Positions 46,961 through 59,560 of a DNA stretch of 64,000 bases are shown one piece after another. Origin of the DNA: Clitoria ternatea. Taxonomy: Eukaryota > Streptophyta > Magnoliopsida > Fabales > Fabaceae. The DNA is taken from positions 10,649,001-10,713,000 of the forward strand of contig CM075671.1 in NCBI GenBank assembly GCA_037962975.1. The letters run 5' to 3'. The position numbers and the translations under genes were made by a program. The stretch's first letter is position 1, and the number at the start of each line of letters is the position of its first letter. The notes under the pieces were generated by a model. That model was not told the DNA's origin, ran no database searches, and worked only from the letters and a program-made list of their open reading frames with translations.

Positions 46961-48732
46961 GTGACCCTTTTGGGAACCCATTCTTAAAATTCAAGCTTGC
47001 CTTTGAACTAATTTTAAATATTCCGCAAATGTGATTTGTAATTGTATGAATGATTGTCCTAAGTAAACATTTATTTAAATAACATACCTTCTCATATCAT
47101 CATATATGAGATAGGTCTTTATATAAATTCAGGGTAATTATTAAAATTTTAATTGTGGTGTTCTTTTTCTGACGATTGTTTTTAATCAAGAAAAAATTAT
47201 CCCAATTTTCATTATGTAAATATGAATTAATATCTTTAATATTATTTAACGAATTAAGGGCGTCACATTTATGATGAGCCATTGTTAATGGTGATCAATA
47301 TTTTGATATCTGATGAGTTATGGAAGTGGTGCTTGCTGCATCTTTATTGCTAATATGATTGATGATTACAGATGATTATGTTAGAATTAATGACTATATG
47401 ATCAGTGATTGTGAATGAAATTGTGAAATGGCACTAAGTCGATACATTGTTGTATGGTATGAATATGGGCAGGTATTGCTTTATCTATGTGTATAAAATG
47501 ATAAATGACACTAAGCGATGATGAGTTGTATCGAATAACTATGGTAGTATAGTACGTGTGTGTATATCTTGTTATGGATAACACTAAGCTAAGTAGATGT
47601 TAATGTTGATGATAATGCCAGATATGAATGCAATTGGAGTATGCTTACGCTATGTTGGTAATGATTTGAGTGTGATGGGATTGTAATTTCATGGGTAGGA
47701 CATGATTGATAGTGATGTTGTCATTTCGTTGATTGATAATTGCTTGTGAATTAAGGGAAGTGGTATTTGTGTATTTGAAGAGAAATGGCTAATTTAGCCA
47801 ATTAGAAGGGTGATTTTGAGTTCCAATGGGATTTGGGTCCTTGGAAAGTGTCAAGAGACCCCTAGGTATATTTGAAACTTGTGTAAGAATAGAAATTGAT
47901 AATTGAATGGGATTTGATGGGGTTTGGTATTAAAATTGAGTGAAAATGAGTTAAATGTATTTTTCTACATAACTTCATAATCTGGAGAAATTTTTTAGCG
48001 TTAACTGTGATGGCATGTACCAAATGAGTCTTAGATAGTACCTGTAAAGTTTCATACTATTCAAAGGTCAAGCGGGCAAGTTATGGGTTATGAAAGTTGG
48101 CCTAAAGGCCAAAATCTACATAAAAGCTACATTTGTACTAATGGTAATTGTTCACAATGAGCACGTAACGCACAAGAACCCTAGAGAATTACCCTAAGCA
48201 AACCAGAGTTGTATTGCTTAAAATGTTACTTGAATTACAAAGCTTTTCTAGGTTACATTTATACAACGATAAAAAGGGAAAGAGAGATAAGGCCCTCGAT
48301 CCAGGCCCAAACAATGTGAGTGTAACAGTTACCATGTCAAGATCAAGGAGAATTAGAATCTCCTTTATTCTTGTCGAGATGGAAGGGAGAGAGGGTGTAG
48401 TGGGACTCCTCTAGATTCGAAGGGGGATAGTAATCAATTATAGGGATCCTGTAGTTGATTACCCGCAAGCAGAAATAAATTCCTACACAAGTTGCTCTCT
48501 CATAATTGATTGCAAGAATTTTGGTAATCAATTACCAGCTTGATTTTGAAAGTGTCTGATCTAAATTGAATTAGCTCTTTCATTCTACTCGAAAGTTATA
48601 GATAATTGAGTTACAAACATTTTTTTAATTAGATTCACCTCAAAGGAGGTTTGTAGCTTAAGTTATGCATAAAATACTATAAGGTGTTGATGTTGAAAAT
48701 TGTATGCAAAACAATTTTATATTTTCATGAAT
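46961..48732. other. Intergenic DNA between the solo LTR and CACTA copy 2
   Basis: AT-rich with no recognised gene, RNA or repeat array. Confidence 0.5.
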
Positions 48733-49250
48733 CACCACTAAAAAAACAACTGTTAGCGACGGACGTAATTGGTCGCTAATCAATGGAATTCCCGTCGCTA
48801 AAACCATTAGCGACGGCATCGCAGACGGAAAAGGGGACGTCGCTAAAACCCTCGTCGAAAACACCTCAGCGACCACATACACACCGTCGCTAAATTATTG
48901 ACGGCGTTAGGCCGTCGCTAAATTCGTCTCTGCCCCATAACTCCAGCCGTCGCTAAGTGTTGCCATACAGCGACCTCGAGGCCCCGTCGCTAATAACAGC
49001 CAACAGCGACCACGGTATGCCGTCGCTATTTTACTTGAGACAGCGACCACGACATTCCGTCGCTAGTGGTTGCGATGTAGCGACGCCTAAGTCCGTCGCT
49101 AGTGGTTGCAAGGTAGCGACCACAATGTCCGTCGCTAGTGGTTGCCAGGTAGTGACCACAACGTCCGTCGCTAGTGGTTGCCAGGTAGCGACCACAATGT
49201 CCGTCGCTAGTGTTAATAAGTCCGCGACGGACACGAGCCGTCGCTAACGA
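48733..49250. repeat. Left terminal and subterminal repeats of CACTA copy 2
   Basis: Same TAGCGACGG/CCGTCGCTA array as copy 1. The tandem units at 49040-49225 number about four, one or two fewer than in copy 1. Confidence 0.9.
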
Positions 49251-49598
49251 GAGTTTTTAAATTTTTTTAAAATTGATTCAATATTGACTGGTTTTGTTAA
49301 TTTAGCTTTAAAAATATCTTAATATTTTGTATTTTGTATTGGCTGATAAAATTTTATAATTAAATTAAAATAATTTTTTTGAAGTAGTGAATTATTATTA
49401 AAAACAAAATAATATATTAAATAAATTTATGAAATAGGTTGAATTATTAATGATAGGTAGAATAAGGCTTTGTGATTTGAATGTAATTACCAATAAATAT
49501 TGACATAATAAATAAAGAATGACAAAATAAATACTGAATGAAAATATAACATAACTAAAAATCAAATATACAAATGTGTATAAATAAAAGAACTACAA

Positions 49599-51450
49599 TC
49601 AAGGTGGTGGGGGATCCTGGGGTGGTGGTGGGGGCGCCTGGGAAGTGGGGGGAGGTAGCCTCGCCATCAACTGCATCAGTAGCTCCTGCTGCTGAGCAAG
49701 TTGCCGACGAGTCTCGGCGTGCTGCTCCTCGGCCCGCTGTCGGTCCGCCTCGGCCTTCTGTCGGTCCGCCTCGTGCCGCTCCAACAGCAACTGCCTCTGA
49801 CGTCGCTCCTCCTGTAGCTCATCGTTCAGGTTTTGAATTACCTGAACGACCTCAGTCGGAAGACCAGAGGAAGATGAAGAGGAAGGGGTCTTCCCCTTTT
49901 TCGCCAGCTGCGTGCCGACGCCACCCAATCCAAACACCCTCCCTTTCTTGTTCACACCGCCAACAGCCTCCATATAGATGGCGTTGTCGTCAGAACAAGA
50001 TAGGGTGGGAGGAACCTCCCCTTAAGGGGTGGAAGCCACCAGGTCCGCCTCCTTCTCGGCCCTCCTGGCCTGATACGCCTCCTGTAAATTCAAAAACAAC
50101 GATAGGATTAGTAAGCTGATTTGTAAGTAAATTAAAAGCATGTGTCAGTTAAAAGTAAATACCGCTAGCTCCGTAGTCTTCTGGTTTACCCATGCACCGG
50201 CTTTGTTCTTCTTGGTCATTTGCATGACCTCAAACAAAGAAGGCTCCCGGTGCTCCCTCAGCTCCTGTGGTGGACAAAAAACATTGAGATTATTATTTGT
50301 AAACATGTAAGACGAACCATAATAGAAATGTTTAACATAAATATACTTACAAATCTTTTCTTGTGCTCGAGGGTTGAAATGCTACCCCCAGTGTAAACCG
50401 AGGCTGCAGCATCGGCGGCTCTGTTGGCCCTATTCCGAGCACTCGCCTGCTGGAATGGGACCCCGCCCCACTTCTGGACCATCCCGTCCCAATGGTCCTC
50501 CGGGATCCAACGAGGGCGCTCACCCTTGTCCCTCACCTTCCAAAGGGTACTCTTGATGATTTTGGAGGTCTTTGTGGCAAAGACCTTCCTAATCTCATCA
50601 ATCATACCCTCCGCCCACTGGTAATCACGCTGTAAAATGAATTGAGAAATCAAAATTAATAACGGGTGTATTTTACAAATCAAGTCACAATAAATGAGCT
50701 AGGAACTTACCGAGAAGGTGTCAAACCACCTATCTTGCACAACCTTCCCAGCATCTGTCCAAGATATATATGGACCATCCCACTGGGCCTTCAAAACCTT
50801 AGTAATCGCTTTGGTAGTGCGACTACTATCAACAAAGCTGTAATGACAACAATTATGTTAGGAGTAAAATAACACACAATCTAGGGAGACACCCAAAATT
50901 TCGGCAGAGTCTCCCCTGTAAATGTAACATTTCCGAGTTTAAATAGTTACCCTGTTACAAACAGAAGAGTGCCCAGTACAATTCAATCTATACAAGTACT
51001 AATTAAAGTAAGCAACAATAAACCAACAAGTCTTTCAACTAAACCCTAATATAAAGTATCATACAAATAACATAAAAGTATATGAAATTTAGTCACTTAC
51101 TCGTCTCCGGCCGGCACGGGTACCAACATGGGCAGAGGGGATGCCGGAGGTGGGGTCGCCTGATGGCCATGGTCCTCCAAGCCACCAACTCCAGGAGTCT
51201 GCTCTGGGGTGGTCAGCTGTGGGGGTGATGGGGTTGTCTGCTGTGGTGGTGGTGATGGAGTGGTCTGCTGGAGTGGTGATGGAGTGGTCTGCTGTGGTGG
51301 TGGTGATGGAGTGGTCTGCTGTAATGGGGATGGAGTGGTCCGCTGTGGTGGTGATGGAGTGGTCTGCTGCCCTGGGGTTTGCATCCCCAGACGGGAAGCC
51401 GGGGTCCTGGACCCACCACCCCTACTGAAGGGCAGTCGACGTCCCGTCAT
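49599..51450 (-). pseudogene. TNPA / Ptta-En-Spm-like protein gene, copy 2 (nonsense codon)
   Basis: Exons correspond to copy 1: 51450-51101, 50837-50711, 50629-50361, about 50266-50163 and 50081-49599. The tryptophan-rich block is intact here, including VVQDRWFDTF, where copy 1 has a stop. In the last exon, however, codon 50024-50022 is TAA where copy 1 has GAA (in STPEGEV), cutting off the predicted C-terminal coiled coil and proline tail. The acceptor before 50837 is a standard CAG, whereas copy 1 has GAG there. As in copy 1, the first exon encodes TTPSPPQQ repeats. Confidence 0.82.
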
Positions 51451-51525
51451 CTGTGGATAAAATCATGAAAAGAAAGGTTAGTCTCAGGATATATATAAAC
51501 CTATGTATATATGTTTAACAACTAC

Positions 51526-54500
51526 ATACTCTGTGTCTGTTTCAGTTTCAAATTCCCCCTCAGTTTCAGTGTCACTGTGGTTATCTGTTTGAACAAGTTC
51601 ATCAGTACCCAAATCAGCCCTAGATTGTTTTGATCGAGAGACAAGGTCTTTGTCAATGTGTTCACCCCCCGTAGTGGCGAGTGTCTCATCCATTATGACT
51701 GGATCAATGTTGAACAACAAATTGGCATCGTTGAGCTCGTGTGGTGCAAGCTGATAAGCGTCATCGACCTCCTCGGAGACATTGTCAGTGATCTGACTTC
51801 GGGCCTTGGCCTTGATTACTGCATACCAGTCCCGATGTCCTCCCGGGAAGTCGGTGTAATAAACCTGCTCAGCTTGTTGGGCAAAAATGAAGGGATCAAA
51901 CCCTTTATATCTACCATTCTTCTTGACCTCAACTAAGCCGTAGTTGTTGTCAACCTTTGTTCCAACACCGATTGTGTTGTCGAACCAATCACATTTGAAT
52001 AGAACAATATCTCTTCTTAGTCGTCCAGAGAATGAAACTTCAACAATCTCCGTCAGCACTCCATAAAAGTCTTCTTCCAACTGACCGGCGGTGCCTTTAA
52101 CACAAACCCCGTAGTTATGGGTGCGCATCCCTTCACTCCATTGAAGAATATTAAACTTGTAGCCATTTACGTAGTAAATAGGCCATTTTTTAACAGTCTT
52201 CACCGGCCCCCAAGAAAGGGCTTGGAGTAAAGAATCTTCAATATGGTTGTTAGGGTCTTGTATCTATGTACAACATAAGAAGTAGGTCATTGTTACCATA
52301 TTGACGGGAGTTAGAAGCAAATAGGCTTAAAAACACTTGGTATACGGGTATTACATGTTGCGCGAACCAACCAACGAACTTGGATGACACCTCACTATGA
52401 ATTTGGTCATCAGTTAAATCATTTTGCTCAAGTTTTAGCATATCTGTGTATAAGCTATTGAAAGAAACAAATAAGTTTAATATAAAAGCTACGTTAAGAA
52501 TGTATAATATAACTTCTATGACTTACTCAATAAAGGGTTCCACTTCTGGGCAATTGAGAAGAATGTACAAGTGAGCCGCCTTTCGATCTTTCTCATCAAT
52601 GTAACATTTTGTGACTCTGCCCCCCGGGTGACCAGGATACTTGAAAATCGACGTTTGTTCATCAAACCTTGTGCGGCTGGCTACACCAAGATTGTGGGGA
52701 ATTCTACTCATTCTAGTTTCTATCTCCGTTGGAAAATAGAAAGAAGCAAAGGTTGTCATTTCTTCGACTAAGTATGCCTCACAAATTGAAGCTTCAACGC
52801 AGGCTTTGTTCAACACTTTATCTTTTAAAGAGCGTAAGAATCTTCAACATCATTAACAAGGTGGTGTTAAGTTAGAAAATACTATTATAAGCATGACATT
52901 AGCGAGTAAATTAAAGAGTTCACCAAGCATTCACCTTTCGAATGGATACATCCAACGATACTGCACTGGGCCACCAACCAAGGCCTCGTACGGTAGATGG
53001 ATAGGCAAATGCTCCATGGAGTCAAAAAAACTTGGTGGGAAAATCTGCTCCAACTTACAAATCAATACCGGGATAGTTTCTTCCATCTTCACAAGTTTCT
53101 CCACACTCAACGAAGTAGCCGTCAACTCCTTAAAGAAGTGACTCAACTCCACTAACGGTTTCCAAATAGGCTTCGGTAAGGCATGAAACGCGTACGGGAG
53201 TAGTTGTTGCATAAACACATGGCAATCATGACTTTTCATGCCAAACACCCTGCCCTCCTTCACGTCGACACATCTACTCAAGTTAGAAGCGAATCCGTCA
53301 GGCAGGGTCAACCCATTCATCCAAATACATACAGCAATCTGTTGTGGTCTAGTTAAAGCATATTTTGCATGGGGTTTAAACATTCTTCCACGTCCCGCAT
53401 CCCTCAACTCCAACTCCTTTCTGGAACACCAAATCGGAAGGTCTAGACGACTCTTCTCGTTGTCCTTTGTTCTCCCTTTGATGTCCATAACAGTGTCAAA
53501 AATATTCATGAAAACATTACGTTCAGTGTGCATCACATCAATGTTGTGTCTTAACAACAAGTCTTTCCAATATGGCAAATCCCACAACACACTCTGCTTC
53601 ACCCAGTGGTGTTCCTTACCGTAACCCGCAAACTCCTTAACACTCTTGTCCCAGATGTAAGGATACTCTTCGACCCTCTGCCAAACCCGTGCACCAGATA
53701 ACCTACGGGGTGGAGGTTCATTGACAACCTTGTTTTTCTTAAAAGCGGTTTTGTTCCTCCTAAACGGGTGATCCAACGGTAGAAACTTTCTATGACAGTC
53801 AAAGAAACTTGTCTTGCCACTAACAGGGAGTGATTCCCCCCCGGTATGTTCCATGCATACAGGGCAAGCAAGCTTCCCAGACGTGGACCATCCAGAAAGC
53901 ATACCATAGGCCGGGAAGTCGTTAATAGTCCACATCAAAACAGCACGCATCATAAAGTTGTTCTTCAAAGACGCATCGTATGTCATTACCCCGACATCCC
54001 ATAACTGTGATAACTCTTCAACCAACGGTTGCAAAAACACGTCTATGTTCGCCTTTGGATTTTTGGGTCCTGGAACCAGTACAGATAGAAACATGACCTC
54101 CCTCTTCATACACATATCAGGAGGCAGATTGTATGGGGTCAGGATGACTGGCCAACAAGAGTAAGCTCTTCCGTATTGACCGAACGGGTTAAACCCATCA
54201 GTACATAAGCCAAGTCTTACATTGCGTGGCTCGCCAGAAAAGTCCGGATATAGCTCATCCAAACACTTCCATGCTTTCCCGTCGGAAGGATGGCAAAGAA
54301 ACCCCTCTTGTGTTCGGTTCAGAGCATGCCAACGCATGTGTTTTGCCGTGGACAATGAGGCATACAGGCGTTGAAGACGCGGTGTTATAGGGAAGTACCA
54401 CATTTTCTTCCTGGCCGTCCGGGCTACCTTCCCTCTCCTTTTAACGATCTTGTAGCGTTCCTCATTACAATGCAAACATTTTGTGACACTTTCGTCTGCA

Positions 54501-55246
54501 AACTCATTTCTGAACAGCATACATCCACCAACACAACACTCTATCTTCACACAACCCAACCCCAAGTTTGCCACTTGTTTCTTAGCACGGTACAGGTTTG
54601 CTGGCATTCTGTGATTACTAGGCATGGTGGAACCCATCAGACTGACCATCCTATCAAAACAACCTCCAGAAAGATTATAATCTGCCTTTAGGCTTAAAGC
54701 AGCTAGGGAGGCGGATAACTCAGTGTGACTGTTGCACCCGTCCCACAATGGAGTCTGAGCCGCCGCCAACAAATCATAAAATCTCTTCACCTCCGGATTA
54801 GGATCCTCCTCTACATTGTCAGAGTCCCCATGACCTGCTTGGTCATTATGTTCCAGCACACGTCCGGTGGAGGGTCCAACATGATCCATCACCATTTGTT
54901 CTATGTTGTTGTACGTATCCCTGTTTCCTCCAACCTCGTAGTAAGACTGTTGCACGGTTACGTCTGATGGTCTACGCGGTAACTGCTCACCATGGTTGTA
55001 CCAGCAGTGGTATGTTTCCATGAACCCTTTCTCAGTTAGGTGGCACATGACATCATCCGCGTATTCAAAACTCATGCATTTACACCTTGAGCACGGACAA
55101 CGGATCTTCTCAGTCACTTCAAATCCAGGCGTGTTTGCCGTAGCGAACGGAATGAACTCCAACAGCCCCGTCATAAACTCCTCAGTCACTCGCCGATTGC
55201 GATCTAGTCGGTTGTACATCCATCGCCGATTTGCCGGTACCTCCAT
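51526..55246 (-). CDS. TNP2-type CACTA transposase, copy 2 (open frame)
   Basis: Exon 1 (55246-52935) encodes 771 residues without a stop. Further exons 52841-52527, 52454-52297 and 52256 to about 51526 join in frame across GT/AG borders. Domains in order: transposase-associated region (residues about 5-80, with CPCSRCKC), tnp2 catalytic domain (about 270-480, LGLCTDGFNPFGQYGRAYSC), then DUF4218 (FLRSLKDKV, NKACVEASICEAYLVEE) and DUF4216 (VNGYKFNILQWSEGMRTHNY). TNP2/TNPD proteins cut and rejoin CACTA ends and act together with TNPA. Compared with copy 1, none of its three lesions is present. Exon 4 may splice on to the TNPA-like exons, as in En/Spm. Whether the gene is expressed cannot be told. 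Confidence 0.88.
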
Positions 55247-55402
55247 TTATAATATCTAACAAGCACGATTTCTATTACGTTACACGTTTAAATTGTTATT
55301 TAACTATCGGTTGCGAATCACTCTATCTCTTTGATGTTGCAAATTGGTGGGGCCCTATCCCATTCAGGATGAATATGCAACCATCCGTAACCCATCCCAT
55401 AA

Positions 55403-55599
55403 TTGTATGTCGTCTATCTTGAGTTGAATGAATGTTCATTTGAAATTTCGGCAGCATTTCGCATTGGTCCCCGAGTACACAGAGATACGTACGGTATGAA
55501 ACACCACACGCAGACATGCACCCTGGGGACAATACGAAACACCATAACCGAAATTTCAAATGAACATTCATTCAACTTCTCAAGATAGACGACATACAA
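55403..55599. repeat. Inverted repeat upstream of TNP2, copy 2
   Basis: Counterpart of 9534-9730, with arms starting TTGTATGTCGTCTATCTTGA. Pairing is better than in copy 1. One base differs from copy 1 on both arms in a way that keeps the pair. Confidence 0.88.
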
Positions 55600-55969
55600 C
55601 ATTGATGGGTTACGCCCTACAGGTTACAAATTCATACCAAACTGTCCAACCGAGACAATTCAAGCTCCAACACAACACGGTACATCGACCGGTTGTTTTG
55701 AAACTTGAACGGGAATCTAATGGGTACACACACGACTAAACCCTACATTATTAACGTTGTGTTTCATTTTTTAAGTTCCCTAAGAAAGGGAGCCTGCCGA
55801 AATTTTGGCAGAGTCTCCCCTGTAAACTAGACATTTCCCAAATTTATAAATGGCCTGTTACATATAGAAAACTACCCAGTATAGATAAATAAACATATCA
55901 TACGCATTGTATATGATATTCACAGTTATGAACATAAAATCATGTTATCAATATATAAAATCAACCGCT

Positions 55970-56170
55970 AATGAGCTCTGCTCTCCACTAACAAACAACA
56001 TTACACATGCATCGTAAATCATGTTATCAGCACACAAAACCAATGCCTAATGAGCTCTGCTCTCCACTAACAAACAACATTACACATGCATAAAAAATCA
56101 TGTTATCAGCACACAAAATCACTGCCTAATGAGCTCAGCTCTCCACTAACAAACAACAATTAACATACAT
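55970..56170. repeat. Tandem repeat, 79-bp period, three units (copy 2)
   Basis: Same array as 10101-10300, with units beginning AATGAGCTCWGCTCTCCACT. Confidence 0.88.
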
Positions 56171-56763
56171 ACACTTCAACACATACAACAGACATAGCCG
56201 GATAAGTTAGCGTTAGGGGATTACCTGGGAATGAGAGATAGCAATGAAGACAAAGCTGATGAGGGTCGAACACGAACCACACGTAAGGTGTCTTGGTCTG
56301 CATGACAAACTCTAGTTAGAATGGAAATTGAGTCATCAAAAGAAAAAGTTTTATTGGCCTTTGCTAATCATACATTTTCAATGAACTTTAGCAAGGTTGT
56401 CAGACTCGAGAGTCTACCAAGACTCGTTTTGGCTAGGTAGACTCGACTCGCTAACTCGACTCGTAAACTCGTAAGAGTTTACGAGTTTACCTCATGCTAA
56501 AAATTGTATCAAATTAATATTAGGCATGCATCCAAACAATATATAACATACTAAAAACGTTAAAAAATAAATAAACGCTTCTACCAGCGGGTATGACTAA
56601 CATATTACCTACACACGTCACTTTGCATTGCTATTAAACTAGTCACTAAATTCTGGTGGAGACCAAAGAGTGTAGAGAAACAATTGAGGAAACAAGGAGT
56701 TAGAGGCAATTCATACAAGCTTTTGTATTTTAAAAGAGTTAATTTTTGAGGAGGAGGATGATC

Positions 56764-57330
56764 ATGGCCCGTGGGTTTTGGGATGGAGGAGGGTTTTGGG
56801 ATTTGGACATTTCCACTCCTAAGACGCTTGATGGGTTGGCATGTCCTGTTCCTGGAGACCCTCTCCCTTTGAGTTTGTCCCGTGGCACAAAGCTTTCCAG
56901 ACCCCGACAGCTCCATTTCATGCACGCCCCTCTCATTCCTTCCTACTCCATTCTCCATGGCCTCTCTCTCCACCGTGTCCTCTCCCTCCCCCTCCTCCAT
57001 GTCTGGCAAGTCTCTCCCTTCCATCTTCTTACCTCTGCTTTTGTTGCCTGACCATGTCTCTGCTCTGAAACTTTTTCAGGTTTCTATTTTTAAATGGTCA
57101 GTTCAATTTGCAGAGATTTGTTTCCTTTGTTAAGATTGAACCCAAAAAGCCTAAGGGCCTTTCCTCTTGGTTAAAAACCATTGGGAGACATCTGCAGAAG
57201 AAATCACTGTATGCCCTCCTCTTCTTCTCTGAGTTACAGTTGACGCCGGATGATATTTTACTTTTAGGCTTAGATGCATATGGCTATAGTGATCAGCGTC
57301 GTGCAAAAGCAGCCCTACATCATAAGGCAA
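56764..57330 (+). pseudogene. Captured TGD4-like protein N-terminal fragment
   Basis: The frame starts MARGFWDGGGFWDLDISTPK, then TLDGLACPVPGDPLPLSLSR and HAPLIPSYS. After a frame change near 57050-57100 it reads QFNLQRFVSFVKIEPKKPKG and DILLLGLDAYGYSDQRRAKA. This order fits the N terminus of TGD4-like proteins, relatives of the chloroplast outer-envelope lipid-transfer protein TGD4. The fragment ends at KAALHHK near 57330 with a GCAAGT, donor-like border. The rest of the gene is absent. It is cargo of CACTA copy 2, on the strand opposite to the transposase. Confidence 0.65.
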
Positions 57331-58439
57331 GTGTCAATATGTATCCTCTTAGGAATTTCTAAGTTTTACGGCCCTGCAGGTTAGACTTTGTGGACTAGTA
57401 ACACTTGAAAGGAGGGATATATATACCTACATTAAATCTAGTGAACTAATGTTTTATGTGGAATTTATGATTAATTTTAGGTTACCCTTTAGCCTTAGTT
57501 GTCAGATTCAAGGGGAAAGGAAAGTAATTTGCAGCAGATTGGATTAGAACCCAGAGGGCTATAGGCAAGGTAGTTAAAATCCTGATTTTAATCGGAAAAA
57601 TCCCGATTCTACGATTTTGGGTTGGGCTATTAAACATTCCAAATTTAACAATGACTATTAATGCATCACTAGTTCACAAAAACAGAGTGGAATTGCACAC
57701 ACAGTATTATAGGTCTGATACTGTCTATAGATTTTCTTATTTATATTTAGTCCAACTAAGCTTCAGAATCTCCCCACTTATCTGTTGTATATATGGTTGT
57801 TTGTGTTTAACCAATTTGGACTTTTTATTGTATGTGTTGTGTGGTAGTTTGTAGAATGAATCCAAATGAATCCAAACTCTCAACATTGGAAAACAATGTT
57901 TTTTTTCATATAGCCATTCATTCCATAATGAATGATACATGATGCTGATAACATTTTGAACAGATTTACAAAGGTTTCATGGTCCCAGGGCCCAGGCAAA
58001 TTAGATAAATAGACCAGCAAAGTTATATTATTAATGCATATGCACAAAAACTCTCACATATCATCTGTACAATACCCTAGTCTTTCTTAAACTCAAATAA
58101 TATACTCCTAAAATAATGGTACCCCAGCCAGAGTTATGTTTTCCTTTGATGCATTTGCTTCAACGAAAGTGGTTAGAAGTCCTAGGAAATATTTGCGCTA
58201 AAGTTATTTTTGTGGGATGATGTCACGGTTTCTTTAGGAATTTTTTTTAGCAGACATGAAGGGGAAAAAGAGTGTTCTTTTATGTTAATGCTATTGGTAG
58301 CCCAGTTCTGCTTTGTTTTGTTGCTGCGTTCAGACTTTAGAGAGAATATAATATTCTCCTTGACAAACCTTTTCTTTATTCCATTTCTTATGAAACTTTT
58401 GCTTCTATTGGAAAAAGTAGGTCTAAGACGTAAAATCAC
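57331..58439. other. Unidentified cargo of CACTA copy 2
   Basis: No gene is recognised. It is absent from copy 1. The stretch CAAGGTAGTTAAAATCCTGA near 57565 recalls GCAAGGTTGTCAGACTCGAG near 56393, and both may be ends of small insertions. Confidence 0.35.
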
Positions 58440-58532
58440 CTGCTTAAGAAAATTTGTTAGCTTCTTCACTTCATCCTTCTCTTGAATTAGTTCCCCTTCC
58501 CTTTGAGTTAGCTGAACTGCTAGAGCCTCAAC
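58440..58532 (-). pseudogene. Captured SCAB-like coiled-coil exon
   Basis: One 93-nt exon with intact splice borders (CTGCAG before, GTGATT after) encodes 31 residues: VEALAVQLTQREGELIQEKD, then EVKKLTNFLKQ. The heptad-like pattern and wording fit the coiled coil of plant stomatal closure-related actin-binding proteins (SCAB). No neighbouring exon was recognised. It lies on the same strand as the transposase, so it could be spliced into the element's own transcript. Other coiled-coil proteins are possible sources. Confidence 0.55.
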
Positions 58533-59158
58533 CTGCAGAATGTACATAATAAATAACAGTTGAGTATAATCACAATCACAAATAAACTGGTGCAACAATT
58601 ACTACAACAATGAATCCATTACATTAATCACGAGAAAATGAAAATTCTAAGACAAACTATCCCAGTTTGTTGTTCAAAATCGCTTTCCACTCACTCTCCC
58701 CTCATCCCTCCCTAATATGATCACACCCTCTCTCCCCACTTTGTGAGGGTGTGTGTGTTTATTCTGATCTATCTTGACAGAAGAAAAAGGATGTCAAAGT
58801 ACAGTTGCTCTGGAATCACGTTGCATATTCGTTGATGCAAGTGGAACTCCTTTAGAAACACAAACACCAACAGGAGGATACTTAGATGTATAATTTGTTG
58901 GAAATTTTACTTATTTGTTGGAAAATCAAATCTCTTCGATCTTAATATGTGTTAATTTCCATAGTTTTTAATAGAATTTAGATGATATTTCATCAAACAA
59001 AACAACAACTACAAGACCAGAGGTTGCAATACTGAACAAAGAAACACATGAAAGGCACAAACTGGTTGCATTATTAGACAAAGAAACACATGTAATGTAT
59101 GGCACACATTTCTCTCTAAAAACACAAAGGATAATGAACACAAGCTTTACAAGTTTGT
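58533..59158. other. Cargo or leader intron of CACTA copy 2
   Basis: AT-rich with no gene seen. It ends at the donor-like AAACAG|GTAACA (minus strand, about 59158). Confidence 0.35.
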
Positions 59159-59560
59159 TACCTGTTTGCTACACCTGATGGCAGACTTAGGGGACTTCCG
59201 AACAGAGACAGAGGGGGACACAACTCCAAGCCAGGGACGGCACACAGGGAGGGAGGTCGACGGCTGGAGGAAGAAGGGAGGAAGGGAGGGAGGTCGACGG
59301 CTGGAGGGAGGCTGACAGAGGGAGGGACGGAGCCTCGAACGGCCACAACTTCCAACGGAGAGGGTCACCGTCGTTTGTGAGGGGGAGACGGAGGTTTGGA
59401 GCTTCGTCAGACAGGTCGTGGTGGTTTGGTGGTTCCTGAGGCGCAGAGAGGGAAAAAAGAGGGATGGACGGGGATTGACGGAGGGGGAGACGGCTGAGAG
59501 GGGCAAGGGAGCGGTAGGGCAAATGAGAGGGAAAGGGTTTGCTCGAAGATACATTAAAAA
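59159..59560 (-). other. Putative leader exon / GA-rich block, copy 2
   Basis: Plus-strand GA-rich DNA with repeated GGGAGGTCGACGGCTGGAGG at 59250 and 59289. Several overlapping minus frames here are low-complexity. Its position matches 14866-15120 in copy 1. Confidence 0.45.

Noticed and set aside
59147..59554. Minus-strand proline/serine-rich frames near the right end of CACTA copy 2
   Set aside because: Low-complexity sequence from a GA-rich block with three overlapping frames; better read as a non-coding leader.
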